Source: Microbacterium sp. LWH13-1.2 (GTDB lineage: Bacteria > Actinomycetota > Actinomycetes > Actinomycetales > Microbacteriaceae). Taken from it: a stretch of 64,000 bases of DNA. Within the stretch, counting starts at the first letter, position 1. Each line of letters starts with the position of its first letter. The stretch is taken from assembly GCF_038397735.1 (NCBI RefSeq), contig NZ_CP151635.1, forward strand, positions 310,001 through 374,000, read 5' to 3'. Both the position numbers and the translations under genes were made by a program. Under the pieces are notes generated by a model. That model worked only from the letters and a program-made list of their open reading frames with translations. It ran no database searches and was not told the origin of the DNA. Below, one piece after another: positions 35,269-43,610 of this stretch.

Positions 35269-36279
35269 TCAGTCGGTCTTCGCGGCGGCCCGCGGGTGGA
35301 GCAGTCCGGATGCGGCGCCGAGGGCGGCCCCGACGACGGTGTCCACGATGCGCTCGAAGGCGACGTCCATCGATCCGATGTCCCCGGTCGCTGCGCCGGT
35401 CAGCAGGAGCACCAGCGGGGTGATGAAGACGAGCGCCAGGGCGTAGTGACGCACCACGACGAGCTCGATCGTGAACTGCAGCGCGCCCAGCAGCAGCGCC
35501 AGCCACAGGCCGGACGGATGCAGCAGCGCGAGCAGCGCGTACACGCCGGCGCCGACGACGGTGCCGAGCATCCGGTGCAGTCCGCGCTGCACGGCGGCAC
35601 GACGCGCGGCGGCGACACCGATCACGGCGACGGCCGATCTCACTATCCAGTACGTCCGCGTCGGATCGATCACCAGGCCCAGCAGCACTCCGATCACGGC
35701 GACGATGGCGACCCGCACGAGGAGCATGCGCGAATCGGACGTGAAGGCCGGGCCGGGAAGCAGCTCTCGCAGGGGTCGCGCCGTGATCGTGCGCGAACGT
35801 GGGAGGAGCAGGGGAGCCATCGCGACCAGATACGAGAACAGGCAACCCGCCGCGAGGGCTGCGATGTAGACGAGCGGCGCGATCGGCGAACTGGCGATGA
35901 CGTGGGCGGAGAGCCCGAAGACCAGCACGAAGAACAGGGGCCCTGGAGGACCGAGGCGGAATCCGAACGACAGAGCCGCGCTGACGATCGCGACGACGAC
36001 GACGCCGATGCTCACGAGCCAGGCGTTCGCCGAGACGATCACACCGAGGGCTGCGCTCACGATCAGGCCCGCGGCGACGAAGGGCAGGATCCTCGCCCGG
36101 TCGATGACCGGCGCGGTGCCGGCGAACAGGACGGTGAAGGCTCCGGATGCCGCGATGTAGCCGAGCGACGGTTCGCCGAGGAGGGTCATGACGGCGATCG
36201 GGACGGCGATTCCGAGAGCCGCCTGCGTCGCCAGGTGCCAGCGCGGACCGCGCTTGGGGGCCAGGGCGAACAGACTCAT
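35269..36279 (-). CDS. FUSC family membrane protein
   Basis: This 336-residue protein has two sets of about five or six membrane helices, with PSLGYIAASGAFTVLFAG in the first half and TYWIVRSAVAVIGVAAARRAAVQRGLHRMLGTVVGAGVYALL in the second. RGLHRMLGTVVGAG is the FUSC signature. FUSC proteins relate to the AaeB/fusaric-acid efflux group and are thought to export small aromatic acids; the substrate is unknown here. It is divergent from the M20 hydrolase. Confidence 0.85.
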   Translation of the reverse strand: MSLFALAPKRGPRWHLATQAALGIAVPIAVMTLLGEPSLGYIAASGAFTVLFAGTAPVIDRARILPFVAAGLIVSAALGVIVSANAWLVSIGVVVVAIVSAALSFGFRLGPPGPLFFVLVFGLSAHVIASSPIAPLVYIAALAAGCLFSYLVAMAPLLLPRSRTITARPLRELLPGPAFTSDSRMLLVRVAIVAVIGVLLGLVIDPTRTYWIVRSAVAVIGVAAARRAAVQRGLHRMLGTVVGAGVYALLALLHPSGLWLALLLGALQFTIELVVVRHYALALVFITPLVLLLTGAATGDIGSMDVAFERIVDTVVGAALGAASGLLHPRAAAKTD

Positions 36280-36335
36280 CCGTCAATTGTCTCGCGCCCC
36301 GAGAGCTCCCGAAGACAGGGAGGCCCGGCGATACG

Positions 36336-37679
36336 ATGGCCGACGTGACCGCACCTCGCCCGGGAATCGCCGAACGCCTCGCGCAGATGATCCAGTTGCC
36401 GACAGTCTCGGCCGAGCTCGAGGAGCGTGGATCCGGGCCGTTCGAGGACTTCGTCACGCTGATCGCCGACCTCTATCCGTTGGTCCACGAGAGGCTGACG
36501 CTCGAGCGGCACACCGACTTCGGACTGCTCTTCCGCTGGGCGGGCACTGGACCTCTCTCCGAGGAGCCCGTTGTGCTGATGGCACACTACGACGTGGTGC
36601 CGGTCGACGAGAGCGATGCCTGGACGCATCCGCCGTTCGCCGGTGTCATCGCCGACGGCATCGTCTACGGACGCGGAGCCCTCGATGACAAGGGTCCGCT
36701 GATCGTCGTGCTCGAAGCCGTCGAGAACCTGCTCGCCGACGGTTTCGCGCCCGCCCGCGACATCTACCTCTCCTTCGGCGGAAACGAGGAGACCTACGGC
36801 CGGGCGGCGGAGGAGATCGCACGTGTGCTCCGCGAGCGCGGCATCGTCCCGTGGCTGGTCGTCGATGAGGGAGGCGCGGTGGTCGACACACCACTGCCGT
36901 TCGTGCCCGGACGCGCGGCCATGATCGGCGTGGGGGAGAAGGGCGTCATGACGCTCACCCTGTCGGCGCGCGGTGAGGGCGGTCATGCCTCGGCGCCCCC
37001 GGCGCTCACCGCCGTGCGCCGAGTGGCGCGGGCCGTCGACCGACTCGGCCCCACCACGTTCCGCCCTCGGCCCTCGAAGGCCATCGGACGGATGCTGTCT
37101 CAGCTCGGCGCTCAGACCCCCGGACCCGCTCGGCATCTTCTCCGTCTGCTCGGATCCGCGCCGTTCCTCATCGGCCGGCTCTTCGCGGCGCTCGGCGGTG
37201 AGCCGGCCGCACTCGTGCGCACGACGGTGGCGCCCACGATGCAGTCGGGTGGAACGGCCGCGAACGTTCTGCCTTCTCAGGCCTCCGCGACCGTGAACCT
37301 GCGAATCGCGCTGGGCGAGACGACGCAGCAGGCCGTCCTCCGGGTGCGTCGGCGCATCCGCGATCCGCTGGTGGTGGTGAAGGTCGAGGAGGCGAGCGAG
37401 CCGTCGCCCGAGTCGGCGACCGACAACGCCCAGTTCGCACTGCTGGCCGACGCTCTCTCGGTGTCTCACCCGGGCGTTCCGGCCGTGCCGTACGTGATGA
37501 TGGCGGCGACGGATTCGCGTCATTTCCACCGGTTCGCGCCCGCCGTCTACCGCTTCGCACCGCTCGACATGTCCAACGCGCAGCGGGCGTCGATCCACGG
37601 CGTCGACGAGAACGTCGAGATCGCTGCGCTCGAGCGGGGGGAGCGGTTCCATCGCGCTCTCATCGAGCGGCTAGTGTGA
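36336..37679 (+). CDS. M20 family metallohydrolase
   Basis: This 447-residue protein is a two-zinc amidohydrolase of the M20/M25/M40 group, close in layout to PM20D1-type carboxypeptidases. Metal motifs are LMAHYDVVPVD (first His and Asp), GRGALDDKG (bridging Asp) and SFGGNEETYG (catalytic Glu-Glu). GHASAPP begins the lid domain with its conserved histidine. It probably releases a terminal amino acid or acyl group from an unknown substrate. It is followed by an MFS gene after 58 bp. Confidence 0.88.
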   Translation: MADVTAPRPGIAERLAQMIQLPTVSAELEERGSGPFEDFVTLIADLYPLVHERLTLERHTDFGLLFRWAGTGPLSEEPVVLMAHYDVVPVDESDAWTHPPFAGVIADGIVYGRGALDDKGPLIVVLEAVENLLADGFAPARDIYLSFGGNEETYGRAAEEIARVLRERGIVPWLVVDEGGAVVDTPLPFVPGRAAMIGVGEKGVMTLTLSARGEGGHASAPPALTAVRRVARAVDRLGPTTFRPRPSKAIGRMLSQLGAQTPGPARHLLRLLGSAPFLIGRLFAALGGEPAALVRTTVAPTMQSGGTAANVLPSQASATVNLRIALGETTQQAVLRVRRRIRDPLVVVKVEEASEPSPESATDNAQFALLADALSVSHPGVPAVPYVMMAATDSRHFHRFAPAVYRFAPLDMSNAQRASIHGVDENVEIAALERGERFHRALIERLV

Positions 37680-37737
37680 TCTCACCCCTTCGAGGGCGTC
37701 TCGACGCCCGACTCAGCCCCTTCACCGAGGAGTCGCG

Positions 37738-39192
37738 ATGACGCGCAGTCGGACTCTGGGAACCCTCGCCACCGTCGTCGGTTTCCTGGCCTTCGTCGAA
37801 TTCACCAGCGGCGTCCTGCAGGGCTACTACACGCCCATGCTCACCGACATAGCGCGGCACCTCGGCATCCACGACGCCGATGTCAATTGGCTCGAGGGAA
37901 CACAGCTCATGCTCTCGGCGCTCGTCGTGCCGGCTTTCGCGAAGCTCGGCGACATGGTCGGCCACAAGCGGATGCTGTTGATCTCGACCGCGCTGACCGC
38001 CGCGGCGGCGCTCGTCCTGCCGTTCACCGACTCGTTCCCCGTGTTCCTGATCGGCTGGACGCTGATGGGGTTCTACGTCGTATGGCTGCCACTCGAGATC
38101 GCCCTGATCTGGTCGCGCTCCCGTCGCATGGAGGGGCGCTCGTCGATCACCGCCAAGGCCGCAGGGCTTCTCGTCGCGGCACTCGAGGGTGGCGCGATCA
38201 TCGGTGCGCTCGTCGGCGGAGCGCTCATCGACGTGCTGCCTCTGACGGTCGTGCTCCTGATTCCCGCCGTCCTGATCGTCGTCTGCTTCTTCGTGATCCT
38301 GTTCGGGGTGAAGGAGTCGCCAGACCCGACCGGCGGCGTGTTCGACACGGTCGGTGTGGTGCTGATCTCGATGGCGCTCATCTGCTTCACCGGTGGACTG
38401 AGCCTGCTGCGTCTCGAGGGCGGGCTGGTCAACCCGTGGTCGTGGGCCGTCGTCGTCCTCGGTCTCCTGCTCGTGATCCCGTTCGTGCTCTGGGAGCTCC
38501 GCTGCGACGACCCGGTCATCGATGTGCGCATGTTCCGCTCCCCGGCGCTCGGCCCGGTGTTCCTGACCGCCGGCCTTTTCGGTGTGAGCGTCTTGGGTGC
38601 CCAGGCACCGCTGTCGACCTTCGCTCGCACCGACCCCGGCGTGTACGGCTACGGACTCGGAACCACCGGTTTCGCGACCTCCCTGATCATCGGCCTGTAC
38701 CTGATCGCGATGATCGCCGGTGCCCTTCTGTTCCCCGTGATCGCACGGCTCCTCACCCCGCGGATCACGCTCATGGGCGCATCCCTGCTCGTGGGCATCG
38801 GGTTCCTGCTGTTCCTGCCGTTCCACGACTCGTACCTGCAGGTCGTGACGAACATGGTCGTCGTCGGACTCGGATCCGGGGCGCTCGTCGCTGCGCTTCC
38901 GGCGGCAGCGGCCTCCGCCGCTCCCGCCACGCAGACGGGTGTCGCGACGGGACTGACGAACTCGGTCAAGACCGTGGGTGGGGCGATCGCCTCGTGCATC
39001 TTCGGCATCGCGCTGCTGAACGGCGTGAGCGGCGCGGTCGAGGGCACCGCCGGATCGTTCGCCGGGTACATCACCGTCTGGGTGGTCTGCGGTGTCACCG
39101 CACTCGTGGCGGCCGCGATCCTCGTGTTCGTCCCGAAAGAGGCCTTCACCGATCGGACGGATGCCGAGGCGGTCGCCGCCCCCGTGGTCTGA
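37738..39192 (+). CDS. MFS transporter, DHA2-like
   Basis: This 484-residue transporter has about 14 membrane segments. The first loop carries KLGDMVGHKRMLL (the G-x-L-aD-rxGrkr motif A in a modified form), and there is a GALVGGALIDVLP motif C-like stretch in helix 5. Such proteins export drugs or metabolites using the proton gradient; the substrate is unknown. GAGGAG is just upstream of the ATG. It is followed by a convergent small gene with only 2 bp between the stops. Confidence 0.87.
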   Translation: MTRSRTLGTLATVVGFLAFVEFTSGVLQGYYTPMLTDIARHLGIHDADVNWLEGTQLMLSALVVPAFAKLGDMVGHKRMLLISTALTAAAALVLPFTDSFPVFLIGWTLMGFYVVWLPLEIALIWSRSRRMEGRSSITAKAAGLLVAALEGGAIIGALVGGALIDVLPLTVVLLIPAVLIVVCFFVILFGVKESPDPTGGVFDTVGVVLISMALICFTGGLSLLRLEGGLVNPWSWAVVVLGLLLVIPFVLWELRCDDPVIDVRMFRSPALGPVFLTAGLFGVSVLGAQAPLSTFARTDPGVYGYGLGTTGFATSLIIGLYLIAMIAGALLFPVIARLLTPRITLMGASLLVGIGFLLFLPFHDSYLQVVTNMVVVGLGSGALVAALPAAAASAAPATQTGVATGLTNSVKTVGGAIASCIFGIALLNGVSGAVEGTAGSFAGYITVWVVCGVTALVAAAILVFVPKEAFTDRTDAEAVAAPVV

Positions 39193-39194
39193 CG

Positions 39195-39542
39195 TCAGTC
39201 GCGGTCGAGGCCGAACGAGCGCTTGACCACGGCCTGCATGTCGCGGTCGAGCCCGTCGATGCGGGCGTTCACGGTGTCGAAGCGGGCGTTCATCTCGTTG
39301 CGGAGTCCGCCGATCTGGGCATTCATCTCCCCGCGGAGCCCGCCGATCTCGCCGCGGAGTCCGCCGATCTCGGCGCGGACGACACGGATGAACAGGGTCG
39401 ATACGACCGTCAGCAACCCGAGCATGAGCGCAGTGAACGAACCGATCATCGTCCAGATCTGAGCGTCGTTCATGAGGTGCACCGTGTCATCCTGGCATCG
39501 TTCCAGACGCGCATCGAGATCGACGTCGCTGTATACCGTCAT
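39195..39542 (-). CDS. Membrane-anchored coiled-coil protein with 7-residue repeats
   Basis: This 115-residue protein has one membrane segment (IWTMIGSFTALMLGLLTVVSTLF) followed by a coiled coil. The coil is made of exact heptad units of the type IGGLRGE repeated about four times, then related NEMNARFDTVNARIDGL heptads. The repeats are visible in the DNA as 21-bp units. Small proteins of this type are common and uncharacterised. The start may be the ATG at 39542 or one at 39473, nearer the membrane segment. Confidence 0.72.
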   Translation of the reverse strand: MTVYSDVDLDARLERCQDDTVHLMNDAQIWTMIGSFTALMLGLLTVVSTLFIRVVRAEIGGLRGEIGGLRGEMNAQIGGLRNEMNARFDTVNARIDGLDRDMQAVVKRSFGLDRD

Positions 39543-39607
39543 CCCGTGGCACGGGGATATTTCGCGTTATGCGCCTGGTGTGCAGAAGGCATCCGACAGG
39601 CGAACCA

Positions 39608-40012
39608 TCAGGAGGCGCGAGGCAGGTTGTGCATGAACTCGACGCGGACGCCGCTCGCGTCCTCGACGAACGAGGCGTAGTAGTTCTCGCTGAACCGCTC
39701 GAAGATCCTGGGTTCGCGCACCACAGTCCACCCCGCGGCGACGGCGACCGCGTGCAGACGGTCGACCTCGTCGCGGGAGTCGACCGCGAACGCGAGGTGC
39801 TGCCATCCGACGCGTCCGTGCACGTGCGGGCCGGTGTCCTCGTCCCGCGGGGCGAAGATGATGATTTCGGTCTCGTCGCCGTGGTGCCAGGAGATCCCGC
39901 CCTCGGCCTCGCTCCCGAACTCGTACCCGAGCGCCGTCAGTACCGGGTCGAACTGCGCCCGCCCTTGCTCGAGGTCGCCGACGGTGATACCCAGGTGATC
40001 GACAAGTGCCAT
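39608..40012 (-). CDS. VOC family protein (glyoxalase superfamily)
   Basis: This 134-residue protein has VDHLGITVGDLEQGRAQFDPVLTALGY at the start, HHGDETEIIIF, HLAFAVDSRDEVDRLHAVAVAAGW and a terminal DASGVRVEFMHN. These are the typical metal-binding (His, Glu) and turn positions of the VOC fold. The activity is unknown. The ATG at 40012 sets the family's usual N-terminus; the frame upstream is not coding. It lies beside a remnant of an ABC ATPase. Confidence 0.85.
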   Translation of the reverse strand: MALVDHLGITVGDLEQGRAQFDPVLTALGYEFGSEAEGGISWHHGDETEIIIFAPRDEDTGPHVHGRVGWQHLAFAVDSRDEVDRLHAVAVAAGWTVVREPRIFERFSENYYASFVEDASGVRVEFMHNLPRAS

Positions 40013-40043
40013 GCGCCGAGTCTCGCAGATCGACCCCCGACGG

Positions 40044-40171
40044 CTCAGAGGACTCGGTGCGTCGCCATGGTGCTCGTGCAGGACACCGGGTTCGTCCTGC
40101 TCGACGAGCCCCTCGACGACCTCGACATGGAGCACGCGGTGCAGATGGTCGAGGGCCCTCCGGCCCACTGA
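40044..40171 (+). pseudogene. Fragment of a siderophore-type ABC ATPase (FepC/FecE-like)
   Basis: A ~42-codon stretch encodes a QRTRCVAMVLVQDTGFVLLDEP segment and then LDDLDMEHAVQMVE. In FepC/FecE-type ATPases this is the region from the end of the signature loop (GGQRQR) through Walker B (LLDEP) and the D-loop (NNLDM) to HAVQMM. Nothing before or after encodes the rest of an ATPase; it ends at a TGA at 40169-40171. It is best read as a relic of a deleted iron-siderophore importer. Confidence 0.6.
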
Positions 40172-40191
40172 TCGTGTACTGCTGAGGTCGC

Positions 40192-40389
40192 TCAGAGCTC
40201 GATGCCGTGGTCCTCGTCGTTGACGCCTTCGTTGCGGCCCCGGCGGGATTCGTAGCCGATGAACCAGCCCAGCCAGACGATGGCCGCCAGGAGGATGCCG
40301 AGCCAGACGTTCTGGAAGATCAGGCCGATCACGACCCCGAGGATGAGGAGCCCGGCGGTGACGGAGAAGCGGAGCGCGGTGCGGGACAT
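40192..40389 (-). CDS. Small two-span membrane protein
   Basis: This 65-residue protein has two hydrophobic segments (SVTAGLLILGVVIGLIF and LGILLAAIVWLGWFIGY) and an acidic tail (NEGVNDEDHGIEL) after a basic YESRRGRNE stretch, so both ends are likely cytoplasmic. No family is recognised. It sits between the ABC ATPase fragment and the DNA glycosylase gene and is transcribed in the same direction as the latter. Confidence 0.65.
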   Translation of the reverse strand: MSRTALRFSVTAGLLILGVVIGLIFQNVWLGILLAAIVWLGWFIGYESRRGRNEGVNDEDHGIEL

Positions 40390-40427
40390 GGGTTCAGCCT
40401 AGAGGCGATCCTCGTCCGACGCGCGGG

Positions 40428-41387
40428 TCAGCGACCGCGGTGGTCTTCGGGGGACAGCCGGGGTCCGCGGCGGGGTTCGCTCACCCGGCTCGCGAAGATC
40501 AGTCGGATCACCCGTTGGCGGTGCCCGGCCCACGGTTCGAGGAGCTCGAGCATCCCGTCGTCGTCGGTGCGATGGCCGGTGAGCGCGTAGCCGACCTCGT
40601 GGGCGAGGTGGTAGTCGCCGACGCTCACCGCATCCGGGTCGCCGAGCGCGCGGATGCGGGTCTCCGCCGACGTCCACGGGCCGATCCCGGGGAAGCTCGT
40701 CAGCACGCGGTCGCGATCATCGCCGGTGGAGGCCGCCAGGAGGGCGCGGGAGATGCTCTCTGCACGCTCGGCCACTCGCACGATCGTCTTCGACTGCGGC
40801 GGCTGCACGGCGACGCGGTGCCAGTCCCAGGAGGGTATGCGACGCCACTGCTCCGCAGTCGGAGCGGTGTACATCGGTCTCGGCGTCGGCCCTGGTGCGC
40901 GCTCGCCGAATTTCGTGACGAGCAGACGCCAGGCGCGGAACGCCTCGAGCCCGGTGACCTTCTGCTCGATGATGGCGCAGGCGAGAGCATCGAAGACGAC
41001 ACCTGTGCGGGCCAGGCGCAATCCGCGCGTGCGGCGGGCCACCTCGGCGATGAACGGATGAGGGGACGGGTCGAAACCCGAAGGATCGTCGTCGGCGCCG
41101 CAGAGCGACGGCACGGTGTCGAGCGCGGGATCCGCTCCGGTGCCCCACGCGGTCGCCCTGATCTCGTCGCCGTGCACTCGGAGGGCGAGTGTCGCAGGCC
41201 CCAGCGGTGTGCGCAGTGTGCGCCAGATCACCGGGCCGTCGAAGACCATGGTCGGGTCGCCGGGGCCACGGCGAAGCATACCCACCGTGGCGCGCAGATC
41301 GACAGGCACGGCCGGACGGTACACAGTCGTCCGCGGCGGGCTCTGCGGTGCTGCGTCAGCGGCTCCGGCATCCGCGGTCAGGGTCAT
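40428..41387 (-). CDS. DNA-3-methyladenine glycosylase-type HhH-GPD protein
   Basis: This 319-residue protein is a helix-hairpin-helix DNA glycosylase of the AlkA type. The hairpin is FPGIGPWTSAETRIRALGD, and the catalytic aspartate is in AVSVGDYHLAHE. An N-terminal AlkA-like beta region precedes it. There is no C-terminal Fe-S cluster. It would remove alkylated bases such as 3-methyladenine. The ATG at 41387 is selected because upstream sequence belongs to the winged-helix gene in another frame. Confidence 0.85.
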   Translation of the reverse strand: MTLTADAGAADAAPQSPPRTTVYRPAVPVDLRATVGMLRRGPGDPTMVFDGPVIWRTLRTPLGPATLALRVHGDEIRATAWGTGADPALDTVPSLCGADDDPSGFDPSPHPFIAEVARRTRGLRLARTGVVFDALACAIIEQKVTGLEAFRAWRLLVTKFGERAPGPTPRPMYTAPTAEQWRRIPSWDWHRVAVQPPQSKTIVRVAERAESISRALLAASTGDDRDRVLTSFPGIGPWTSAETRIRALGDPDAVSVGDYHLAHEVGYALTGHRTDDDGMLELLEPWAGHRQRVIRLIFASRVSEPRRGPRLSPEDHRGR

Positions 41388-41421
41388 GCGCCCACCATAC
41401 GTGGCGGGCCTGACACTCGGA

Positions 41422-42126
41422 TCAGAAGCGGTCGGGTGAAGGGGTTCCGTGGCCGTAGCGGATGACGACGTCGGCGTGACGGTCGAAGCGGTAGCCGATT
41501 CCGCGGACAGTGCGGACGATGTCCTCGTAGCGGCCGAGCTTGGCGCGCAGTCGTCGCACGTGCACGTCGATGGTGCGCTCACCCGGGGTCTCGTCGTCCT
41601 GTGACTGCCACAGTGCGGAGACGAGCTCGCTCCGCTCGATCGTGCGTCCCTCGCGGAGCACCAGGTACTGCAGCAGCTCGAACTCCTTGTAGGTGAAGGC
41701 AGCGGACTCACCATCGATCAGCACCCGCTTGCGCGAGATGTCGACGACGACGCCGCCCTCTTCGTCGGTGGTCTCCTCCTCGGCCGCGGCCTTGGTGCGA
41801 GCGATCGCGCCGGGCTCGTGCAGCGCCAGACGGACGACATCGAGGTCGCGGCCGCCCGATCCGTGCGGGGCGAGGGCGACGGTGGCGTGCGTCTCGGCGC
41901 CGGGCGCGAGCTCGGCGAGGGTGCGGCGCAGGGCGTCGACGAGTAGCGGGAGGCTGACCCCTGCTTCGGCCGCCTTGATCTCGTCGAGACCGACGTAGAG
42001 GGCGAAACCGCGGGGCGAGCGGACTGCGGGAAGATCTGCGTCGAGCGGACCGGTCGTGGGCGCCGACGGAGCGGTGCGGACAGCGGCGGAGGCGGCGGGA
42101 CGCTCGAGAAGTGCGATGTTCGACAT
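41422..42126 (-). CDS. OmpR-type winged-helix protein without receiver domain
   Basis: This 234-residue protein ends in a complete OmpR/PhoB DNA-binding domain: RKRVLIDGESAAFTYKEFELLQYLVLREGRTIERSELVSALW, then TIDVHVRRLRAKLG and RTVRGIGYRFD. The N-terminal half has no phosphorylation aspartate pattern and looks like a different alpha/beta domain (GFALYVGLDEIKAAEAGVSLPLLVDALRRTLAEL...ATVALAPHG). No kinase gene is near. It may therefore be an orphan regulator controlled by another signal. The ATG at 42126 has GAGGA upstream. Confidence 0.83.
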   Translation of the reverse strand: MSNIALLERPAASAAVRTAPSAPTTGPLDADLPAVRSPRGFALYVGLDEIKAAEAGVSLPLLVDALRRTLAELAPGAETHATVALAPHGSGGRDLDVVRLALHEPGAIARTKAAAEEETTDEEGGVVVDISRKRVLIDGESAAFTYKEFELLQYLVLREGRTIERSELVSALWQSQDDETPGERTIDVHVRRLRAKLGRYEDIVRTVRGIGYRFDRHADVVIRYGHGTPSPDRF

Positions 42127-42456
42127 GATGATGAAGTCCTCAGGACGTGAGCCGGGAGACGGGCTCTGATGCGTTGCATGAATGACCGGGCGAGCCGGAA
42201 GAGCGAGCAAAGGGTGGATGCTCGAAGACCTGTACCTCGCAGATCGCGAGAAGTCAGGTCAGACGGAGTGGCTGTTCGTTCAGCGACACATTCGGCAACA
42301 CATGCCAACGCGACCGGGCATCATCATCCCGGCAGTCCTGTTCGCCTCCTGGGCGGACAAAGGGCTTGCGTTGGTAGTCATGGGGGGATTATGTCGGAAG
42401 AAGTCCGTGCGTGTCAAAACGGCCGTCGGTGGGGGAGTCGGGCGTAACGTGGTCGG
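42127..42456. other. Intergenic region with no recognised gene
   Basis: This 330-bp divergent region lies between the winged-helix regulator and the small acetyltransferase-like gene. It probably contains both promoters and perhaps sites for the regulator. I see no convincing palindrome or small gene; a plus-strand open frame that spans most of it has no ribosome site and runs into the next gene out of frame. Confidence 0.6.
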
Positions 42457-42765
42457 GTGACCACCTCGACCCTCGCATCCGGCTTCATCCTCACCGACGA
42501 GAAGGACGCATCGCGGTACACGCTGATGCGCGACGGGCAGCTGGTGAGCGTGCTCGACTACCGAGACGACGGACACACGATCGCCCTCACGAGAGCGTTC
42601 ACCATCCCGACTTTCCGCGGGAAGGGCTATGCGGGCACGGTCGTCGAGGGTGCCGTCGCCGACATCGAATCGCGGGGCGATCGCAAGGTCGACGCCGTGT
42701 GCTGGTACGTCTCCGACTGGTTCTCCGCGCACCCCGAGCACGCCTCTCTGCTGCGGTCGCGTTGA
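42457..42765 (+). CDS. Small GNAT-like (COG2388/YjdJ-type) acetyltransferase
   Basis: This 102-residue protein has the shortened GNAT fold of the YjdJ/NATD1 group: YTLMRDGQLVSVLDYRDDGHTIALTRAFTIPTFRGKGYAGTVVEGAVADIE, where FRGKGYA is the acetyl-CoA loop, and VCWYVSDWFSAHPEH near the end. Function is unproven in bacteria. It starts at a GTG (42457). The next gene follows after 52 bp. Confidence 0.82.
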   Translation: MTTSTLASGFILTDEKDASRYTLMRDGQLVSVLDYRDDGHTIALTRAFTIPTFRGKGYAGTVVEGAVADIESRGDRKVDAVCWYVSDWFSAHPEHASLLRSR

Positions 42766-42817
42766 GGCCGGGCCGTGTGACGCTCTGTTACACGTCACGT
42801 CCCGACAGGATGAAGGA

Positions 42818-43285
42818 ATGAAACTCGCAGAGGCCCTCACCGCCCGCGCCGATCTGCAGCGTCGCATCGAGCAGCTTCGCGCGCGCATCACGGCGAATGC
42901 CAGGTATCAGGAGGGGGAGGAGCCGGCAGAGGACGCAGCGGCCCTCCTTGTCGAGGCCGATGCCGCACTCGCGCAGCTGCGCGATCTGATCCGGCGGATC
43001 AACGCGACCAACTCCCGGCTCGACCTGGGTGCGGACGGAACGATGACGGATGCGCTCGCCGCCCGCGACGTGCTCCGTCTGCAGCACTCGCTGCTGGCGG
43101 ATGCCGCCGCCGCGGCATCCGGGGCGAACGACCAGTTCCTCCGACAGATGAGATCTGAGCTGCGGCAGATCTCCGCGCTCCCCGTGGCTGCCCTGCGCTC
43201 GCGCGCGGACGCCGTCGCGCAGGACCTGCGCGAACTCGACAATCGGATCCAGCAGGCGAACTGGCTGCACGACCTGAAGGAGTAG
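42818..43285 (+). CDS. DIP1984 family protein
   Basis: This 155-residue alpha-helical protein matches the DIP1984 (septicolysin-like) family in length and pattern: MKLAEALTARADLQRRIEQLRARI, NARYQEGEEPAED, LIRRINATNSRL and, at the end, LDNRIQQANWLHDL. The biochemical role is unknown. AGGATGAAGGA precedes the ATG at 42818. The next gene is 325 bp away and has its own leader. Confidence 0.88.
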   Translation: MKLAEALTARADLQRRIEQLRARITANARYQEGEEPAEDAAALLVEADAALAQLRDLIRRINATNSRLDLGADGTMTDALAARDVLRLQHSLLADAAAAASGANDQFLRQMRSELRQISALPVAALRSRADAVAQDLRELDNRIQQANWLHDLKE

Positions 43286-43500
43286 CGAGCGGAAGTCGGT
43301 AGTCACGACGAGGCGGGCACACCCCCAGCCGGAGGGGCAATTCCGGCACATGTCGGGCGGAGGGCAGCCCAGATTCGCATCGCGCAGCCCCGCACCCCGC
43401 ACATGTGACCGCGCATCGCGCATGTCGCATCACCACGTGCCGATCATCGTGACGAGGGTGGGTCAGGGGACCTTCCGCACTCGCATGACCCCACGTCGGG

Positions 43501-43610
43501 TAATATGGATCCTCTGCTCAGCCCCGTCGGCTGAGGTGGTCAGACGCTCTGAGCGCGCTGGTCCGAGGCTCGAAACCTCCGGCATCGTCCCCGACACCGG
43601 AGGTTCTTCC
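43501..43610 (+). promoter_or_regulatory. Structured leader that can sequester the MFS ribosome-binding site
   Basis: A TAATAT at 43501-43506 resembles a -10 box. Downstream, CTCAGCC (43517-43523) pairs with GGCTGAG (43529-43535). AACCTCCGG (43574-43582) pairs with CCGGAGGTT (43597-43605), burying the GGAGG that would initiate translation at 43611. An alternative pairing of GAGGT (43533-43537) with ACCTC (43575-43579) would free the ribosome site and is incompatible with both hairpins. This is the layout of a translational switch. No known riboswitch class is recognised. Confidence 0.55.

Noticed and set aside
42182..42460. Plus-strand 92-codon open frame before the small acetyltransferase gene
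   Set aside because: There is no ribosome site, it runs out of frame into the next gene, and it has no protein-like features.
43350..43610. In-frame N-terminal extension of the MFS exporter
   Set aside because: The frame is open, but the codons overlap the promoter-like box and hairpins, and GGAGG is positioned for the ATG at 43611.
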